Source: an uncultured Clostridia bacterium | GTDB lineage: Bacteria; Bacillota; Clostridia; Christensenellales; Aristaeellaceae | Reading direction: 5' to 3' | Assembly (NCBI GenBank): GCA_937906775.1 | Contig: CALCUD010000011.1 | Span: 1 to 19,398, forward strand | Length of the DNA stretch: 19,398 bases | In this document: piece after piece, positions 8,433 to 16,805 of the stretch | Position numbering within the stretch: the stretch's first letter is position 1 | How the letters are laid out: the number at the start of each line of letters is the position of its first letter | Translations under genes and position numbers: made by a program | The notes under the pieces: generated by a model | What the model saw: the letters and a program-made list of their open reading frames with translations, nothing else | Told to the model about the DNA's origin: nothing | Database searches by the model: none

Positions 8433-9056
8433 ATGACCAACATTCGTATGAATCCTACCCGCGGACAAATCGTTACCGTTCGCATCATTGCTATGCTTCT
8501 GATCCTGCTGACCCTGATGAGTGCTTTTCCCTTCGCAAACGCGTCAGCGGAAAATGATTCCATTCCTGTTATCACTTCCATCGGCAAAAAGAATGTCCGT
8601 GTGGATGGAGTGAAATCGACCAACAAGCTCCTTGAGTACACGATCCCCGAAGAACTCCTAGCTAATGATCCAAAATTTCTGGCATTGATGATCGAAGCGG
8701 AAAAATACATCGGATATCCCTATGTCTACGGCGGTTCCAAACCAAGCGTCAGCTTTGACTGCAGCGGGTTTGTCTGCTGGGTCTACAGGCATGCCGGGGT
8801 TTTCAATACCAGCCGCAAAGGTGCGACCGGACTTTATAAGATCTGCAAGGCAATCAAGCCCGAAGAAGCACGCCCCGGTGATCTGATCTTTTTTGAAGGC
8901 ACCATGGGACCGAATGTTGACGGTATTACGCATGTTGGAATCTATGTGGGCAATAACATGATGATTCATGCAGGTGACCCCATTGGATTTGCTGATCTGA
9001 CAAAGAAGAAATGGGTCGATAAGTTCTATGGCTTTGGCCGCCTGCCTATTGATTAA
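8433..9056 (+). CDS. Secreted NlpC/P60 peptidoglycan hydrolase
   Basis: A 207-residue protein. ATG 8433 is chosen because GGAGGT (8423-8428) precedes it; a TTG at 8421 would put the ribosome binding site inside the coding region. The first 40 residues form a signal peptide with a basic start, a hydrophobic core 'IIAMLLILLTLMSAF' and a likely cut after 'NASA'. From about residue 70 to the end is an NlpC/P60 domain with 'FDCSGF' (catalytic Cys), 'THVGIYVG' (catalytic His) and 'MMIHAG'. By eye, well over half of its roughly 130 domain residues match the C-terminal domain of the preceding gene, so the two are paralogues. This copy lacks the membrane anchor and cytoplasmic region and should be released into the wall. 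Confidence 0.9.
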   Translation: MTNIRMNPTRGQIVTVRIIAMLLILLTLMSAFPFANASAENDSIPVITSIGKKNVRVDGVKSTNKLLEYTIPEELLANDPKFLALMIEAEKYIGYPYVYGGSKPSVSFDCSGFVCWVYRHAGVFNTSRKGATGLYKICKAIKPEEARPGDLIFFEGTMGPNVDGITHVGIYVGNNMMIHAGDPIGFADLTKKKWVDKFYGFGRLPID

Positions 9057-9068
9057 CGAGGTGACAAT

Positions 9069-9419
9069 ATGATGAACAACAAGAAAAAGCGTTATCCCAC
9101 CGATCGGATCAAGCTCCACGCTCTGCTCGACAGCCTGCTTGAAAAACAGCGGGAACTCAATGATGAAGTCGAGTATGTTATGAAGCTGACCCAAAAGGCG
9201 GATAACAACGCGATCCTGAGCACGGTGGATTCTTTCAACATTACTCCCGAAGGTTTGGCGGAACTGCTGGGCCGGCTTAAAAGCGGAGAACTTCCCGGCT
9301 TTATTCCGAATGCCGTTCCCCAGTATGCCAGAGCTACTGATGAAGAAACGGATCCTGAGCCTGTGACGGATTCTGAAATGACTGATGAGGAGGACGAAGC
9401 GGATGATGATGAAGCGTAA
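9069..9419 (+). CDS. DUF4315-like small coiled-coil protein
   Basis: A 116-residue hydrophilic protein. Residues 10-50 form a likely coiled coil ('LLDSLLEKQRELNDEVEYV'). Next comes a segment with 'ILSTVDSFNITPEGLAELL', which resembles the 'LTPEELAxLL' core of DUF4315 proteins. The tail is very acidic. DUF4315 genes are short and sit just before the CD1107/DUF4366 gene in clostridial ICEs, as here. GAGGTG precedes a double ATG at 9069/9072. The 3' end overlaps the next gene by 17 bases and contains that gene's AGGAGG. The biochemical role is unknown; the coiled coil suggests binding to another T4SS component. Confidence 0.7.
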   Translation: MMNNKKKRYPTDRIKLHALLDSLLEKQRELNDEVEYVMKLTQKADNNAILSTVDSFNITPEGLAELLGRLKSGELPGFIPNAVPQYARATDEETDPEPVTDSEMTDEEDEADDDEA

Positions 9420-10848
9420 CCATGAAATGCCGCGGCTGATCGCCATGTTCCTGGTAATGCTGCTTATGATGATGGCCTGTCTGTATATGTCGGCTACCGC
9501 ATATGCAGCTGATGATCCCTACAAGATCACGATCACACCGCCCGGCGGATGGGCTTCCGGCACAAACGTAAGTGTGAAGATCGCCGTGACTGACAAACAA
9601 GGGCATGGCTGGAACACAGTCGAATACGCGCTGAACAACAGCGGCTGGATCGACATTACCCGTATGATGACTGAAGGAATGACTTCTCTTTCCGTCAGTG
9701 AGAACGGACAGATGACGGTCCGGGTCACGGATAACGATGGACTTCAGTATGAGGAAAGCATGAACATCCTTTGTCTGGATGCCGATGCGCCTGTTGTAAA
9801 GGCTGAAATTCAGGAAAGCACACTTCATGTGGAAGTGACCGATAATATTTCCGGTATTGCCGGCGTACAGGTTGGCAGCATGCTGTTCACGACAGTTGAA
9901 AACAGTGCGCTGGATATCGCACTGGATGAAACCATGAACAAGTTTGAAAAGCTTGCCGTTCGCGCCTTTGACTATGCGGGTAATTTCTCCGATCCAATCA
10001 CACTGGATAACCCCAATTACCACGTGGAGCCGGATATCACACCTGAGCCTGTGAATACTCCCGCGCCTGTAGAAACGGAAAAGCCCAAGAAACCGGAGAA
10101 GAAAGAAACTGCTTCCGAAAAGAAGGATGAAAAGGAAGACGAGAAGCCTGCTGACACAGCAACTGCCGTGCCTTCCGTTACTTATACCGGCAGCGCGAGT
10201 ATCTACAGACCGATTACTTCTGCGGTAACTGAACCCGAACCGTTCATGCCGCAGGCAACGGCTGAACCTCAGATCATCTATGTGACTCCGGAACCCACTC
10301 CGGAGCCTGTGATTGAAAAGGAATATATCACACTCGGCCCCGGTATGCCTTATCAGTCTGACGGTAACAGTCATACGCTGGATATGCTCTATTCCGCTGC
10401 TACCAACAAACAGTTCATTACGCTGCAGACCAAGAGCGGAAACACCTTCTATCTGGTAATCGACTATGATAAGCCGATTGATGAGGACGCGGAACTGTAC
10501 GAGACCTACTTCATGAATCTGGTGGATGAGCGGGATCTTCTTTCTCTCATGTCTGACGAAGAAGTCGAAGCGTATGAAGCGGAACCTGATCCCACTCCAA
10601 CGCCTCAGATCGTGTATGTGACTCCTGAACCCACCGTTGCCCCTGAACCGGTTGCGACCGATCCCGAACCGGAGAAGACCGACAACAGTAAGATGACCGG
10701 CATTATTGCGCTAGTGGCAATTCTGGCAATCGGCGGCATTGCAGTCTTCCTGTTCACGAAGAACAAGAAGGGCTCCGGTGGTGGAAAACCCGCCTTCGAT
10801 TATGATGAGGATGACGAAGACGAGGAAGCCTCTGATACTGACGAATAA
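9403..10848 (+). CDS. CD1107/DUF4366-like exported, membrane-anchored protein
   Basis: A 481-residue protein if started at ATG 9403, nine bases after AGGAGG (9388-9393). An in-frame ATG at 9385 would absorb that site. A signal peptide ('LIAMFLVMLLMMMACLYMS', cut near 'AYA-AD') leads to about 170 residues of beta-rich, Ig-like sequence. A Pro/Glu/Lys-rich linker follows. Next is the DUF4366-type core, with 'SHTLDMLYSAATNKQFITL' and 'GNTFYLVIDYDKP'. A second Pro-Glu-Thr linker, a C-terminal membrane helix ('MTGIIALVAILAIGGIAVFLF') and an acidic tail complete it. The two linkers share the motif Q-I-I/V-YVTPEPT. The protein should span the wall while anchored at its C-terminus, and may act as an outward-facing T4SS part or adhesin; this is inference. 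Confidence 0.8.
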   Translation: MMMKRNHEMPRLIAMFLVMLLMMMACLYMSATAYAADDPYKITITPPGGWASGTNVSVKIAVTDKQGHGWNTVEYALNNSGWIDITRMMTEGMTSLSVSENGQMTVRVTDNDGLQYEESMNILCLDADAPVVKAEIQESTLHVEVTDNISGIAGVQVGSMLFTTVENSALDIALDETMNKFEKLAVRAFDYAGNFSDPITLDNPNYHVEPDITPEPVNTPAPVETEKPKKPEKKETASEKKDEKEDEKPADTATAVPSVTYTGSASIYRPITSAVTEPEPFMPQATAEPQIIYVTPEPTPEPVIEKEYITLGPGMPYQSDGNSHTLDMLYSAATNKQFITLQTKSGNTFYLVIDYDKPIDEDAELYETYFMNLVDERDLLSLMSDEEVEAYEAEPDPTPTPQIVYVTPEPTVAPEPVATDPEPEKTDNSKMTGIIALVAILAIGGIAVFLFTKNKKGSGGGKPAFDYDEDDEDEEASDTDE

Positions 10849-10855
10849 CCAGTAC

Positions 10856-10881
10856 GCCCTGCGGAACAAACTCCGCAGGGC
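10856..10881 (+). terminator. Perfect hairpin between the CD1107-like gene and topoisomerase III
   Basis: GCCCTGCGGA (10856-10865) and TCCGCAGGGC (10872-10881) form a perfect 10-bp GC-rich stem with a six-base loop (ACAAAC), then TTTAT. It lies eight bases after the stop and 21 bases before the topoisomerase start, so it is the best terminator-like structure in the window. The T-run is short and no promoter follows, so some read-through into topB is likely. Confidence 0.55.
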
Positions 10882-10902
10882 TTTATGAATGGAGTGAAAG
10901 AG

Positions 10903-12987
10903 ATGCAGCTGATAATAGCTGAAAAACCCAGTGTGGCGCGATCTATTGCCGATGTTCTCGGTGCTTCTGACCGCCATGAAGGATTCCTTCAAGGCAGGAA
11001 CCATATTGTAACCTGGTGTGTCGGCCATCTTGTTGAACTGGCAATGCCTGAAGCATATGACCGTAAATATGAGAAATGGCGTTATGAAGACCTGCCAATC
11101 TTCCCCGAAGAATGGCAGTTCATTGTTTCTGAAGGAACACGGAAACAATTCAATGTACTGAAAGCTCTGATGCATGATTCCAAAGTCACAGAGGTCGTCT
11201 GTGCGACAGATGCCGGCCGTGAAGGTGAACTGATTTTCCGGTTAGCGTATCAGAAAGCTGAATGCAAACTTCCCGTGAAACGGCTCTGGATTTCTTCCAT
11301 GGAACCCGATGCGATTCGTGACGGCTTCGCCCATCTGAAAGACGGCAAGGAATACGATGATCTGTATAAAGCGGCTCTGTGCAGAGCATGTGCGGACTGG
11401 CTTGTGGGCATGAACGCCACGCGGCTGTATTCGCTTCTGTACGGACAGACCCTGCATGTTGGCCGGGTCATGACTCCGACGCTTGCCATGATCGTTGACC
11501 GCGAAGAATCCATTCAAACCTTTCATCCGGAGCAGTTCTTCACGGTGCAGCTTGATGCAGGTTTCATTGCACAGTCGGAACGTTTCAAGGACAGAGAAAC
11601 TGCTGAAAAGCTTTGCTCCCTTTGTGACCGTACCGCGGCAATCATCCAGCAGATTGACAGAAAAAGCCGCAGTGAGCAGCCTCCGAAACTGTATGACCTG
11701 ACATCACTTCAACGGGATGCTAACAAACTGCTTGGCTTTACTGCTCAACAGACATTGGATTACACACAATCCCTGTATGAGCATCAGCTGGTGACCTATC
11801 CCAGAACAGACAGTAACTATCTGACCCACGATATGGAAAACGCAATCCCCGGATTGGTTCAGAAAGTTGCTGATTCTCTTCCGTTTGCAAAGGGGCTTGA
11901 AATCCCGGTGCAGTCGGCGCAGATGATCAATGACAAGAAGGTCAGTGACCATCACGCAATCATTCCTACCGCGACAATGACAAAGAATCCGGCTGTACTG
12001 ACTCAGTTGACAACCGGTGAACGGGACATTCTGAATTTGATCTGCGTTCGTCTGCTTTGCGCCGCAGGTAAGCCGTTCCTCTATGATGAAACGACCGTCA
12101 CACTGAACTGTGCCGGTCATATCTTTACCGCGAAAGGAAAGCATATTCACCAGATGGGGTGGAAAGCACAGTGGTACACCTTCCGCGGCAGTCTTGGCGG
12201 CAGGACCGCAGACGATGAAAAAGCGGAACCGGAAATGCCTGCTGATTTGGTCGAAGGAGCGGAGATCTCTTCCGTTAAGGCGAGTGTGCATGAAGGCAAG
12301 ACCACTCCTCCCGCTCATTTTACCGAAGGCACGGTGCTGACCGCTATGGAAAACGCAGGCAGCGAAGACATGCCGGAGGATGCCGAGCGCAAAGGCATCG
12401 GTACTCCTGCAACCCGCGCCGCGACATTGGAAAAGCTGATCGGCACCGGTCTTGTGGAACGCAAAGGCTCCGGAAAAACAAAAAGTCTGGTCCCTACGGA
12501 CAAGGGCTCCGCGCTTGCGGCAGTTCTTCCGGAACAGCTGATGTCTCCGCAAATGACTGCTGACTGGGAGCAGCGTTTGAAGCGCATTGAACAAGGCCAG
12601 GATGATCCGGGTGATTTCATCACGGACATTGAATCCATGCTGACTAGCTTGATTGAAACAGCGAACCGGATCCCGAATGCCGAAGAGATTTTTCCGTCCG
12701 ACAAAAAGGTCCTGGGCACCTGTCCCGAATGCGGTGCTCCTGTAACAGAAAACTCAAAAGGCTTTTTCTGCGGGAACCGTGTCTGCGGTTTTGCATTGTG
12801 GAAGAACAATGCTTTTCTGAAATCCGGCGGCAAAACACTTACTGCCGATATGGTTCAGGATATTCTGCAAAATGGCTATACGGTAGCCAAAGGTCTTAAA
12901 TCCCGAAACGGGAAAACATATTCCGCCATGCTCATGCTGGAGCAGGATGACAACAACAAGCCCCGTCTGAGGGCTGTCTTTAATTGA
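10903..12987 (+). CDS. topB: DNA topoisomerase III
   Basis: A 694-residue type IA topoisomerase that relaxes and decatenates DNA by single-strand passage. It begins with the Toprim domain, 'MQLIIAEKPSVARSIADVLG'. The metal-binding motif 'ATDAGREGE' has D103. The active-site tyrosine is Y299 in 'TYPRTDS'. The late 'GIGTPATRAATLEKLI' and 'LVPTDKG' motifs are standard. A C-terminal region holds a four-cysteine zinc-ribbon-like segment ('CPECG ... CGNRVC') typical of ICE-borne TopB. ATG 10903 fits the family N-terminus and has GGAGTG six bases before it; an in-frame ATG at 10885 lies further up. Such genes commonly follow the T4SS module and are thought to help process transferred DNA. Confidence 0.95.
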   Translation: MQLIIAEKPSVARSIADVLGASDRHEGFLQGRNHIVTWCVGHLVELAMPEAYDRKYEKWRYEDLPIFPEEWQFIVSEGTRKQFNVLKALMHDSKVTEVVCATDAGREGELIFRLAYQKAECKLPVKRLWISSMEPDAIRDGFAHLKDGKEYDDLYKAALCRACADWLVGMNATRLYSLLYGQTLHVGRVMTPTLAMIVDREESIQTFHPEQFFTVQLDAGFIAQSERFKDRETAEKLCSLCDRTAAIIQQIDRKSRSEQPPKLYDLTSLQRDANKLLGFTAQQTLDYTQSLYEHQLVTYPRTDSNYLTHDMENAIPGLVQKVADSLPFAKGLEIPVQSAQMINDKKVSDHHAIIPTATMTKNPAVLTQLTTGERDILNLICVRLLCAAGKPFLYDETTVTLNCAGHIFTAKGKHIHQMGWKAQWYTFRGSLGGRTADDEKAEPEMPADLVEGAEISSVKASVHEGKTTPPAHFTEGTVLTAMENAGSEDMPEDAERKGIGTPATRAATLEKLIGTGLVERKGSGKTKSLVPTDKGSALAAVLPEQLMSPQMTADWEQRLKRIEQGQDDPGDFITDIESMLTSLIETANRIPNAEEIFPSDKKVLGTCPECGAPVTENSKGFFCGNRVCGFALWKNNAFLKSGGKTLTADMVQDILQNGYTVAKGLKSRNGKTYSAMLMLEQDDNNKPRLRAVFN

Positions 12988-13002
12988 TAGGAGGACAACA
13001 AA

Positions 13003-13983
13003 ATGATGAAGAGATTCGTTTCTATGCTCATGGTTCTGATGATGGTTTTCTGTTCCGCTTTCTGCACCGCAATGGCCGAAACGGAAGAAGACAAGGAGAT
13101 TGTGATCACTGACGAAGATGTGATCGAAGAATCCAATATTCCCGAAATTCCCGAAGGTAAGTTTGTTGCTCAGCAGCTTGATCTTGCGAAGGGCAAACAG
13201 TATGCCGTGATGTCCGCGCCTAATTCAAAGAGTATCCGCGGTGCCAACGGCAAAGCAATTGTCAGCACCAACGGCTGGGTGCAGGTGTTCGGAAGAACCG
13301 GAAAATGGCTGATGGTTCAGTATGCGGTCAATGATAAGGAACATGAGAATCACTACCGGATCGGCTATATCCGCGATGCCGCTCTGCCCAAGGACGCGGA
13401 AGTGAACGAGCTGAAGTTTGATCAGCTTGAGGGATATATCAACTGCAAGACTTCCGTAACGGATGATCCGCTCGGGCTGCAGGGTGAGCTTACCAAGCTG
13501 AAGGAAGGCACTCAGGTGACCGCGCTTGCTGAAATGGGCCGCTGGACTTACATCGAAGCAAAGAACAACGGTAAGCGTTTCCGTGGCTTCGTTCCCAAAG
13601 AAAATGTCACCTGTACCCGTGTTGTGACTTCACTCCTGGAAGCACGTACTGCTATGGTCGGCAGCTGGTCCCTGTTTGCCGGCGATACACTTTGCGCGGA
13701 AGTGTTCGATTTCCATGAAGATGGCACTGTGACCGGCAAGAACAACGTTACAACTCATATCGTACCGGATATTTGGACCGGTAACTGGTCTCTGAATGAT
13801 TATGATCCGACTTTGAGCCGCTACTGGAATGAGCCTGAATTTGAACTGACGATCATCCATGACGGAGATATCGAGCATTATGGTCTCAAGTTTTTCTGGC
13901 AGCCCTACGGTGATTCCGAATCCGAATACGCGCTTGTCCTGTCGGACGGTACCGAAAGCAACGACTTTGTACTGGATGAATGA
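13003..13983 (+). CDS. Secreted protein with SH3-like domains and a beta-barrel-like C-terminus
   Basis: A 326-residue exported protein. AGGAGG precedes a double ATG. The signal peptide (residues 1-25) ends at 'TAMA'. An acidic stretch follows. Two bacterial-SH3-like segments come next: about 60-135 ('VMSAPNSKSIRG ... GWVQVFGRTGKWLMVQY ... GYIRD') and about 145-205 ('VTDDPLGLQG ... GTQVTALAEMGRWTYIEAKNNGK ... GFVPKENV'). The last 110 residues start 'MVGSWSLFAGDT' and include 'FDFHEDGTVTG' and 'WTGNWSL', a pattern seen in lipocalin-like domains. SH3-like domains often bind cell-wall peptides. No catalytic domain is visible. It may be a wall-binding part of the mating apparatus, or cargo. The gene sits between topB and the YodL-type gene. 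Confidence 0.75.
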   Translation: MMKRFVSMLMVLMMVFCSAFCTAMAETEEDKEIVITDEDVIEESNIPEIPEGKFVAQQLDLAKGKQYAVMSAPNSKSIRGANGKAIVSTNGWVQVFGRTGKWLMVQYAVNDKEHENHYRIGYIRDAALPKDAEVNELKFDQLEGYINCKTSVTDDPLGLQGELTKLKEGTQVTALAEMGRWTYIEAKNNGKRFRGFVPKENVTCTRVVTSLLEARTAMVGSWSLFAGDTLCAEVFDFHEDGTVTGKNNVTTHIVPDIWTGNWSLNDYDPTLSRYWNEPEFELTIIHDGDIEHYGLKFFWQPYGDSESEYALVLSDGTESNDFVLDE

Positions 13984-13994
13984 AGGTGATTTGA

Positions 13995-15398
13995 TTGGCA
14001 GAAAACAATAAGCCTCTGAATATTCCGGAGGAACAGCATGAATTCTGCGTTGTCGATGGAGACCTTTTCGTGGATGGACAGTTCGCTGCTCAGCTTTGCT
14101 GGGATGAGCTTATGGTAAATGCAGCTCTGGTGCAGTATCTGAGTGCGAGCCCCGCTGAACGGGCTGCAATGGCCGAAGGGTATGAATATACTGATCAGAT
14201 TCGTTCGGCTATCAGAGATGCGCAAAAGAAATATGTCCAGATGGAGAACGGAATCCTCGAAATCAGCGATTCAGACATTATTACCAAGCTCAAAGAATCG
14301 ATCCGGGACTTTGTGAAGCGCGAATATGATGAAGATCTCGATGCGTCCGCTTTTGATGACCCCACAAGAATCGGTATTGCGGAAACGAATGCCGAAGACC
14401 GTGAGGATATCGTCATTGATGTTGCTGTAAACATTCCGGAGAAGACGCTGGATATGTACATCAACGGTGAGAAGACTGATACCTGGCAGTATTCCTCATT
14501 GAAGGCTATGGCAAATGAAATCGACCGGATCTCATTTGATGAGTTGGTCAGTCTGGGACCCGAATCCGAAACGCGCATAGAGCAGTTGAAGCGCCAGTTC
14601 CCGATGGAGCAGGATTTTCTGAATAACCCCGATGACTGCTTTGCTCTGTATCAGCTGAAGCCCGGCCCCGAATACCATCAGCTTCATTTCACGGAAATGG
14701 ACATTCTTAACCGAAGCGCTGAAAGATTCCGCGAACGAATCGGAAAAGAACTGGAACAGATAGAAAACGTGGTATTTGATAACAAAGAAGCTGTTATTGA
14801 AAGACTGCAGTATGACGGTTTCACCGTAATTGCCACGGATGATCCGGAGCGGATTGCTGTTCGGAACGATTTTCAGATGGAAGCAGCAATCTGCCTGCGA
14901 AGCGGAGCCAACTGGTGCATGGCTGACAGTTACGATACAAAGCAGCTCGAAAACAGAGTTCAGCATCGGAATTACAACATGATCTATACTGCACAGCTTC
15001 CTGATGACTGTGCACACAATGATGATGTCAATTCCGTTCTGGAAACATTGTATTTCGATTTCAACGTATACCGTCCGGAAGATTTCCACGGGCACAGCAT
15101 GAGTGTCAGTGATGTGGTTGCTCTGAAGCGTGACGGAAAGATCACCTGCTATTTCACTGATTCCATCGGCTTTGAAAAGTTGGAGAACTTCATGGATAAC
15201 CCGCTTCGCAACGCTGAACTGATGCTTGAGGATGACTGTAATATGATCGACGGCATCATCAACAACGGCGAAAAAGAACCGGATGAACAGAAGCCTTCTC
15301 TGCTGGCTCAACTCAAGGACTGCCGTGAGGAAAGCGCTGCTGCACATCCTTCACCGGAAATCAAACATGAACGCACAAACAAGGACAGGGAGCGCTGA
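13995..15398 (+). CDS. YodL/DUF4316-type ICE accessory protein
   Basis: A 467-residue, acidic, cytoplasmic protein with no membrane segment. The start is TTG 13995, with AAGGTG six bases before it; no closer ATG fits. The N-terminal 150 residues are unassigned. A middle part with 'FALYQLKPGPEYHQLHFTEM' resembles the fold repeated in ICE YodL proteins. Residues 348-400 ('LYFDFNVYRPEDFHGHSMS', then 'SVSDVVAL') match the YodL domain. 'NPLRNAELMLEDDCNMIDGI' and the charged tail with 'KPSLLAQLK' resemble DUF4316. These proteins are widespread cargo of clostridial ICEs with unproven function, sometimes thought to act in the recipient. The stop codon lies in the loop of a six-bp hairpin. Confidence 0.72.
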   Translation: MAENNKPLNIPEEQHEFCVVDGDLFVDGQFAAQLCWDELMVNAALVQYLSASPAERAAMAEGYEYTDQIRSAIRDAQKKYVQMENGILEISDSDIITKLKESIRDFVKREYDEDLDASAFDDPTRIGIAETNAEDREDIVIDVAVNIPEKTLDMYINGEKTDTWQYSSLKAMANEIDRISFDELVSLGPESETRIEQLKRQFPMEQDFLNNPDDCFALYQLKPGPEYHQLHFTEMDILNRSAERFRERIGKELEQIENVVFDNKEAVIERLQYDGFTVIATDDPERIAVRNDFQMEAAICLRSGANWCMADSYDTKQLENRVQHRNYNMIYTAQLPDDCAHNDDVNSVLETLYFDFNVYRPEDFHGHSMSVSDVVALKRDGKITCYFTDSIGFEKLENFMDNPLRNAELMLEDDCNMIDGIINNGEKEPDEQKPSLLAQLKDCREESAAAHPSPEIKHERTNKDRER

Positions 15399-15405
15399 TG
15401 CTCCC
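15388..15405 (+). promoter_or_regulatory. Small hairpin spanning a stop codon
   Basis: GGGAGC (15388-15393) and GCTCCC (15400-15405) pair perfectly around the loop GCTGAT, which contains most of the TGA stop of the YodL-type gene. The following gene has its own GGAAAGGA site, so this may affect termination-reinitiation or mRNA stability. It is short and could be chance. Confidence 0.3.
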
Positions 15406-15419
15406 GGAAAGGAAACATT

Positions 15420-15875
15420 ATGGAAAATAATATGAATCAGAACACTCAGAATCGCGAAGAACTGACGATCAAGTTCGCCAAGGGACTGGTAGGTCAGCCC
15501 TTTACTGCCAAGACCGGCAGAGAATGCGTTGCCATCAAAATTCCCAATGAGGATCCCGCCGACAAGCGGCCCTGGGAAAGCATCGTTGTTGCTGCCAATC
15601 ATGTCCATGAAGATAAGTTTGGCGGCAAGGGCGTCTGGATGAAGGTTCCTGCTGACGGTCAGACCAAGGTATCCCGTTCCGAATTGACCGGTACTGATGA
15701 GAACGGCAAGAATGTCTATACCACGACTACCCGGATGGTTTCCAATGCCGATCTGAAGCAGATGATGGAAAGCTATAAGAACCGCGACCGTGCTTCCGTA
15801 CAGGACGCGCTCAAGCAGCCTTCCATTCCCGGTACCGGTGATAAAAAGCCCCGTGAGAATACCTACCAGCGATAA
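15420..15875 (+). CDS. Conserved ICE protein of unknown function (151 aa)
   Basis: A soluble 151-residue protein. Residues 15-105 look beta-rich: 'FAKGLVGQPFTAKTGRECVA', 'RPWESIVVAANHVHEDKFGG' and 'GVWMKVPADGQTKVSRSE'. A polar tail follows with 'NADLKQMMESYKNRDR'. I recognise the general form from accessory regions of clostridial ICEs, where similar proteins lie near YodL-type genes, but I cannot name a function. A compact beta domain with basic residues could bind nucleic acid or protein; that is a guess. GGAAAGG lies upstream of ATG 15420. The TAA abuts the AAGGAGG of the next gene, so the two are surely co-transcribed. Confidence 0.7.
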   Translation: MENNMNQNTQNREELTIKFAKGLVGQPFTAKTGRECVAIKIPNEDPADKRPWESIVVAANHVHEDKFGGKGVWMKVPADGQTKVSRSELTGTDENGKNVYTTTTRMVSNADLKQMMESYKNRDRASVQDALKQPSIPGTGDKKPRENTYQR

Positions 15876-15886
15876 GGAGGCAGCAT

Positions 15887-16801
15887 ATGGGAATCGGTCA
15901 GAGCATTGAAGATTATGAAAACTGGCGTGACCGTCAGTATGACCGTGAACCTCCTGAACCGCAGCCGGATGAACACTTTTCGTTGAAGTTTACTCATGAC
16001 TATACGGATGATACGCAGTTGGACATTACCCGCTACGGCGAGGATTTCCAACTGCGTTTATCTTTCCAGTCCGAAGATCCGGATATGGGTACAGAGGAAC
16101 TTGAGTACAACGGAAACGGTTCGCTTGGTTCGGTCGTTCATGATCTTCTGGATGAAATCCGCAATTATCTTGACGCGAAGCAGAATTACTACCGTGAGGA
16201 TCCGGAAGTGATTCACAGTATCAACGATTACTACGATGACTTTTCTTCGACAGCCCTTTATGCGTTTGAAAGTGCGCTCAAGGGCATCGAACGTGAAGAA
16301 ACCATCGGAATCCAATGGAAACCGATTGAACCGGAAAAGAAGGAATGGCTTTACTCGAATCATGGTGAAAAGGATGTCCTGCGCGGCTGTATCGGCCATC
16401 TGCGCGGCGATTTCGGTCGTAATGGCGATGAATTCTGGACTTCATGGTTTGATCATCAGCCGGCACTGAAACGGTTGGCTTTCCGGGATGAACTTCAGAA
16501 TGTGGTCAACGGAATGCGCGAAGAAGGCGGTTTGCTGCATGATTTCGCGTCCATGAGCAAGGGATGCCGTCAGGGCACTACGATTGATGACAGTTACGGT
16601 TTTCGGATGGAAACCAGGAACTACGAATACTGCCTCCGCTGTATTCCACGCAGAGGCGACTATAACTTTTACCTGTACTGCTATGACAAAAATGCTCAGC
16701 GGGAGCATGCACAGGAAAAGCCTTCGATAACGGCTCAACTGAAGCAACAGCCCAAACCGGAAATCAAAAACAACAACAAGAATAAAGAAATGGAGATTTG
16801 A
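15887..16801 (+). CDS. Conserved ICE accessory protein with DUF4316-like tail
   Basis: A 304-residue soluble protein with AAGGAGG upstream of ATG 15887. Residues 1-30 are charged and Pro-rich. Residues 30-130 are acidic and Tyr-rich. From about 165 to 275 runs 'RGCIGHLRGDFGRNGDEFW', then 'LQNVVNGMREEGGLLHDF', then 'NYEYCLRCIPRRGDYNFYLY'. This section resembles a domain found in large multi-domain ICE proteins, in my recollection; I give it no name. The last 30 residues ('KPSITAQLKQQPKPEIK', ending KEMEI) parallel the tail of the YodL-type protein two genes upstream ('KPSLLAQLK', PEIK, charged end). A shared tail on two different proteins suggests a common targeting signal. Function unknown. 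Confidence 0.7.
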   Translation: MGIGQSIEDYENWRDRQYDREPPEPQPDEHFSLKFTHDYTDDTQLDITRYGEDFQLRLSFQSEDPDMGTEELEYNGNGSLGSVVHDLLDEIRNYLDAKQNYYREDPEVIHSINDYYDDFSSTALYAFESALKGIEREETIGIQWKPIEPEKKEWLYSNHGEKDVLRGCIGHLRGDFGRNGDEFWTSWFDHQPALKRLAFRDELQNVVNGMREEGGLLHDFASMSKGCRQGTTIDDSYGFRMETRNYEYCLRCIPRRGDYNFYLYCYDKNAQREHAQEKPSITAQLKQQPKPEIKNNNKNKEMEI

Positions 16802-16805
16802 AAAC

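Noticed and set aside
10885..10902. An earlier in-frame start for topoisomerase III at ATG 10885.
   Set aside because: It adds six residues absent from the family N-terminus, and the GGAGTG lies inside that extension, correctly placed for ATG 10903.
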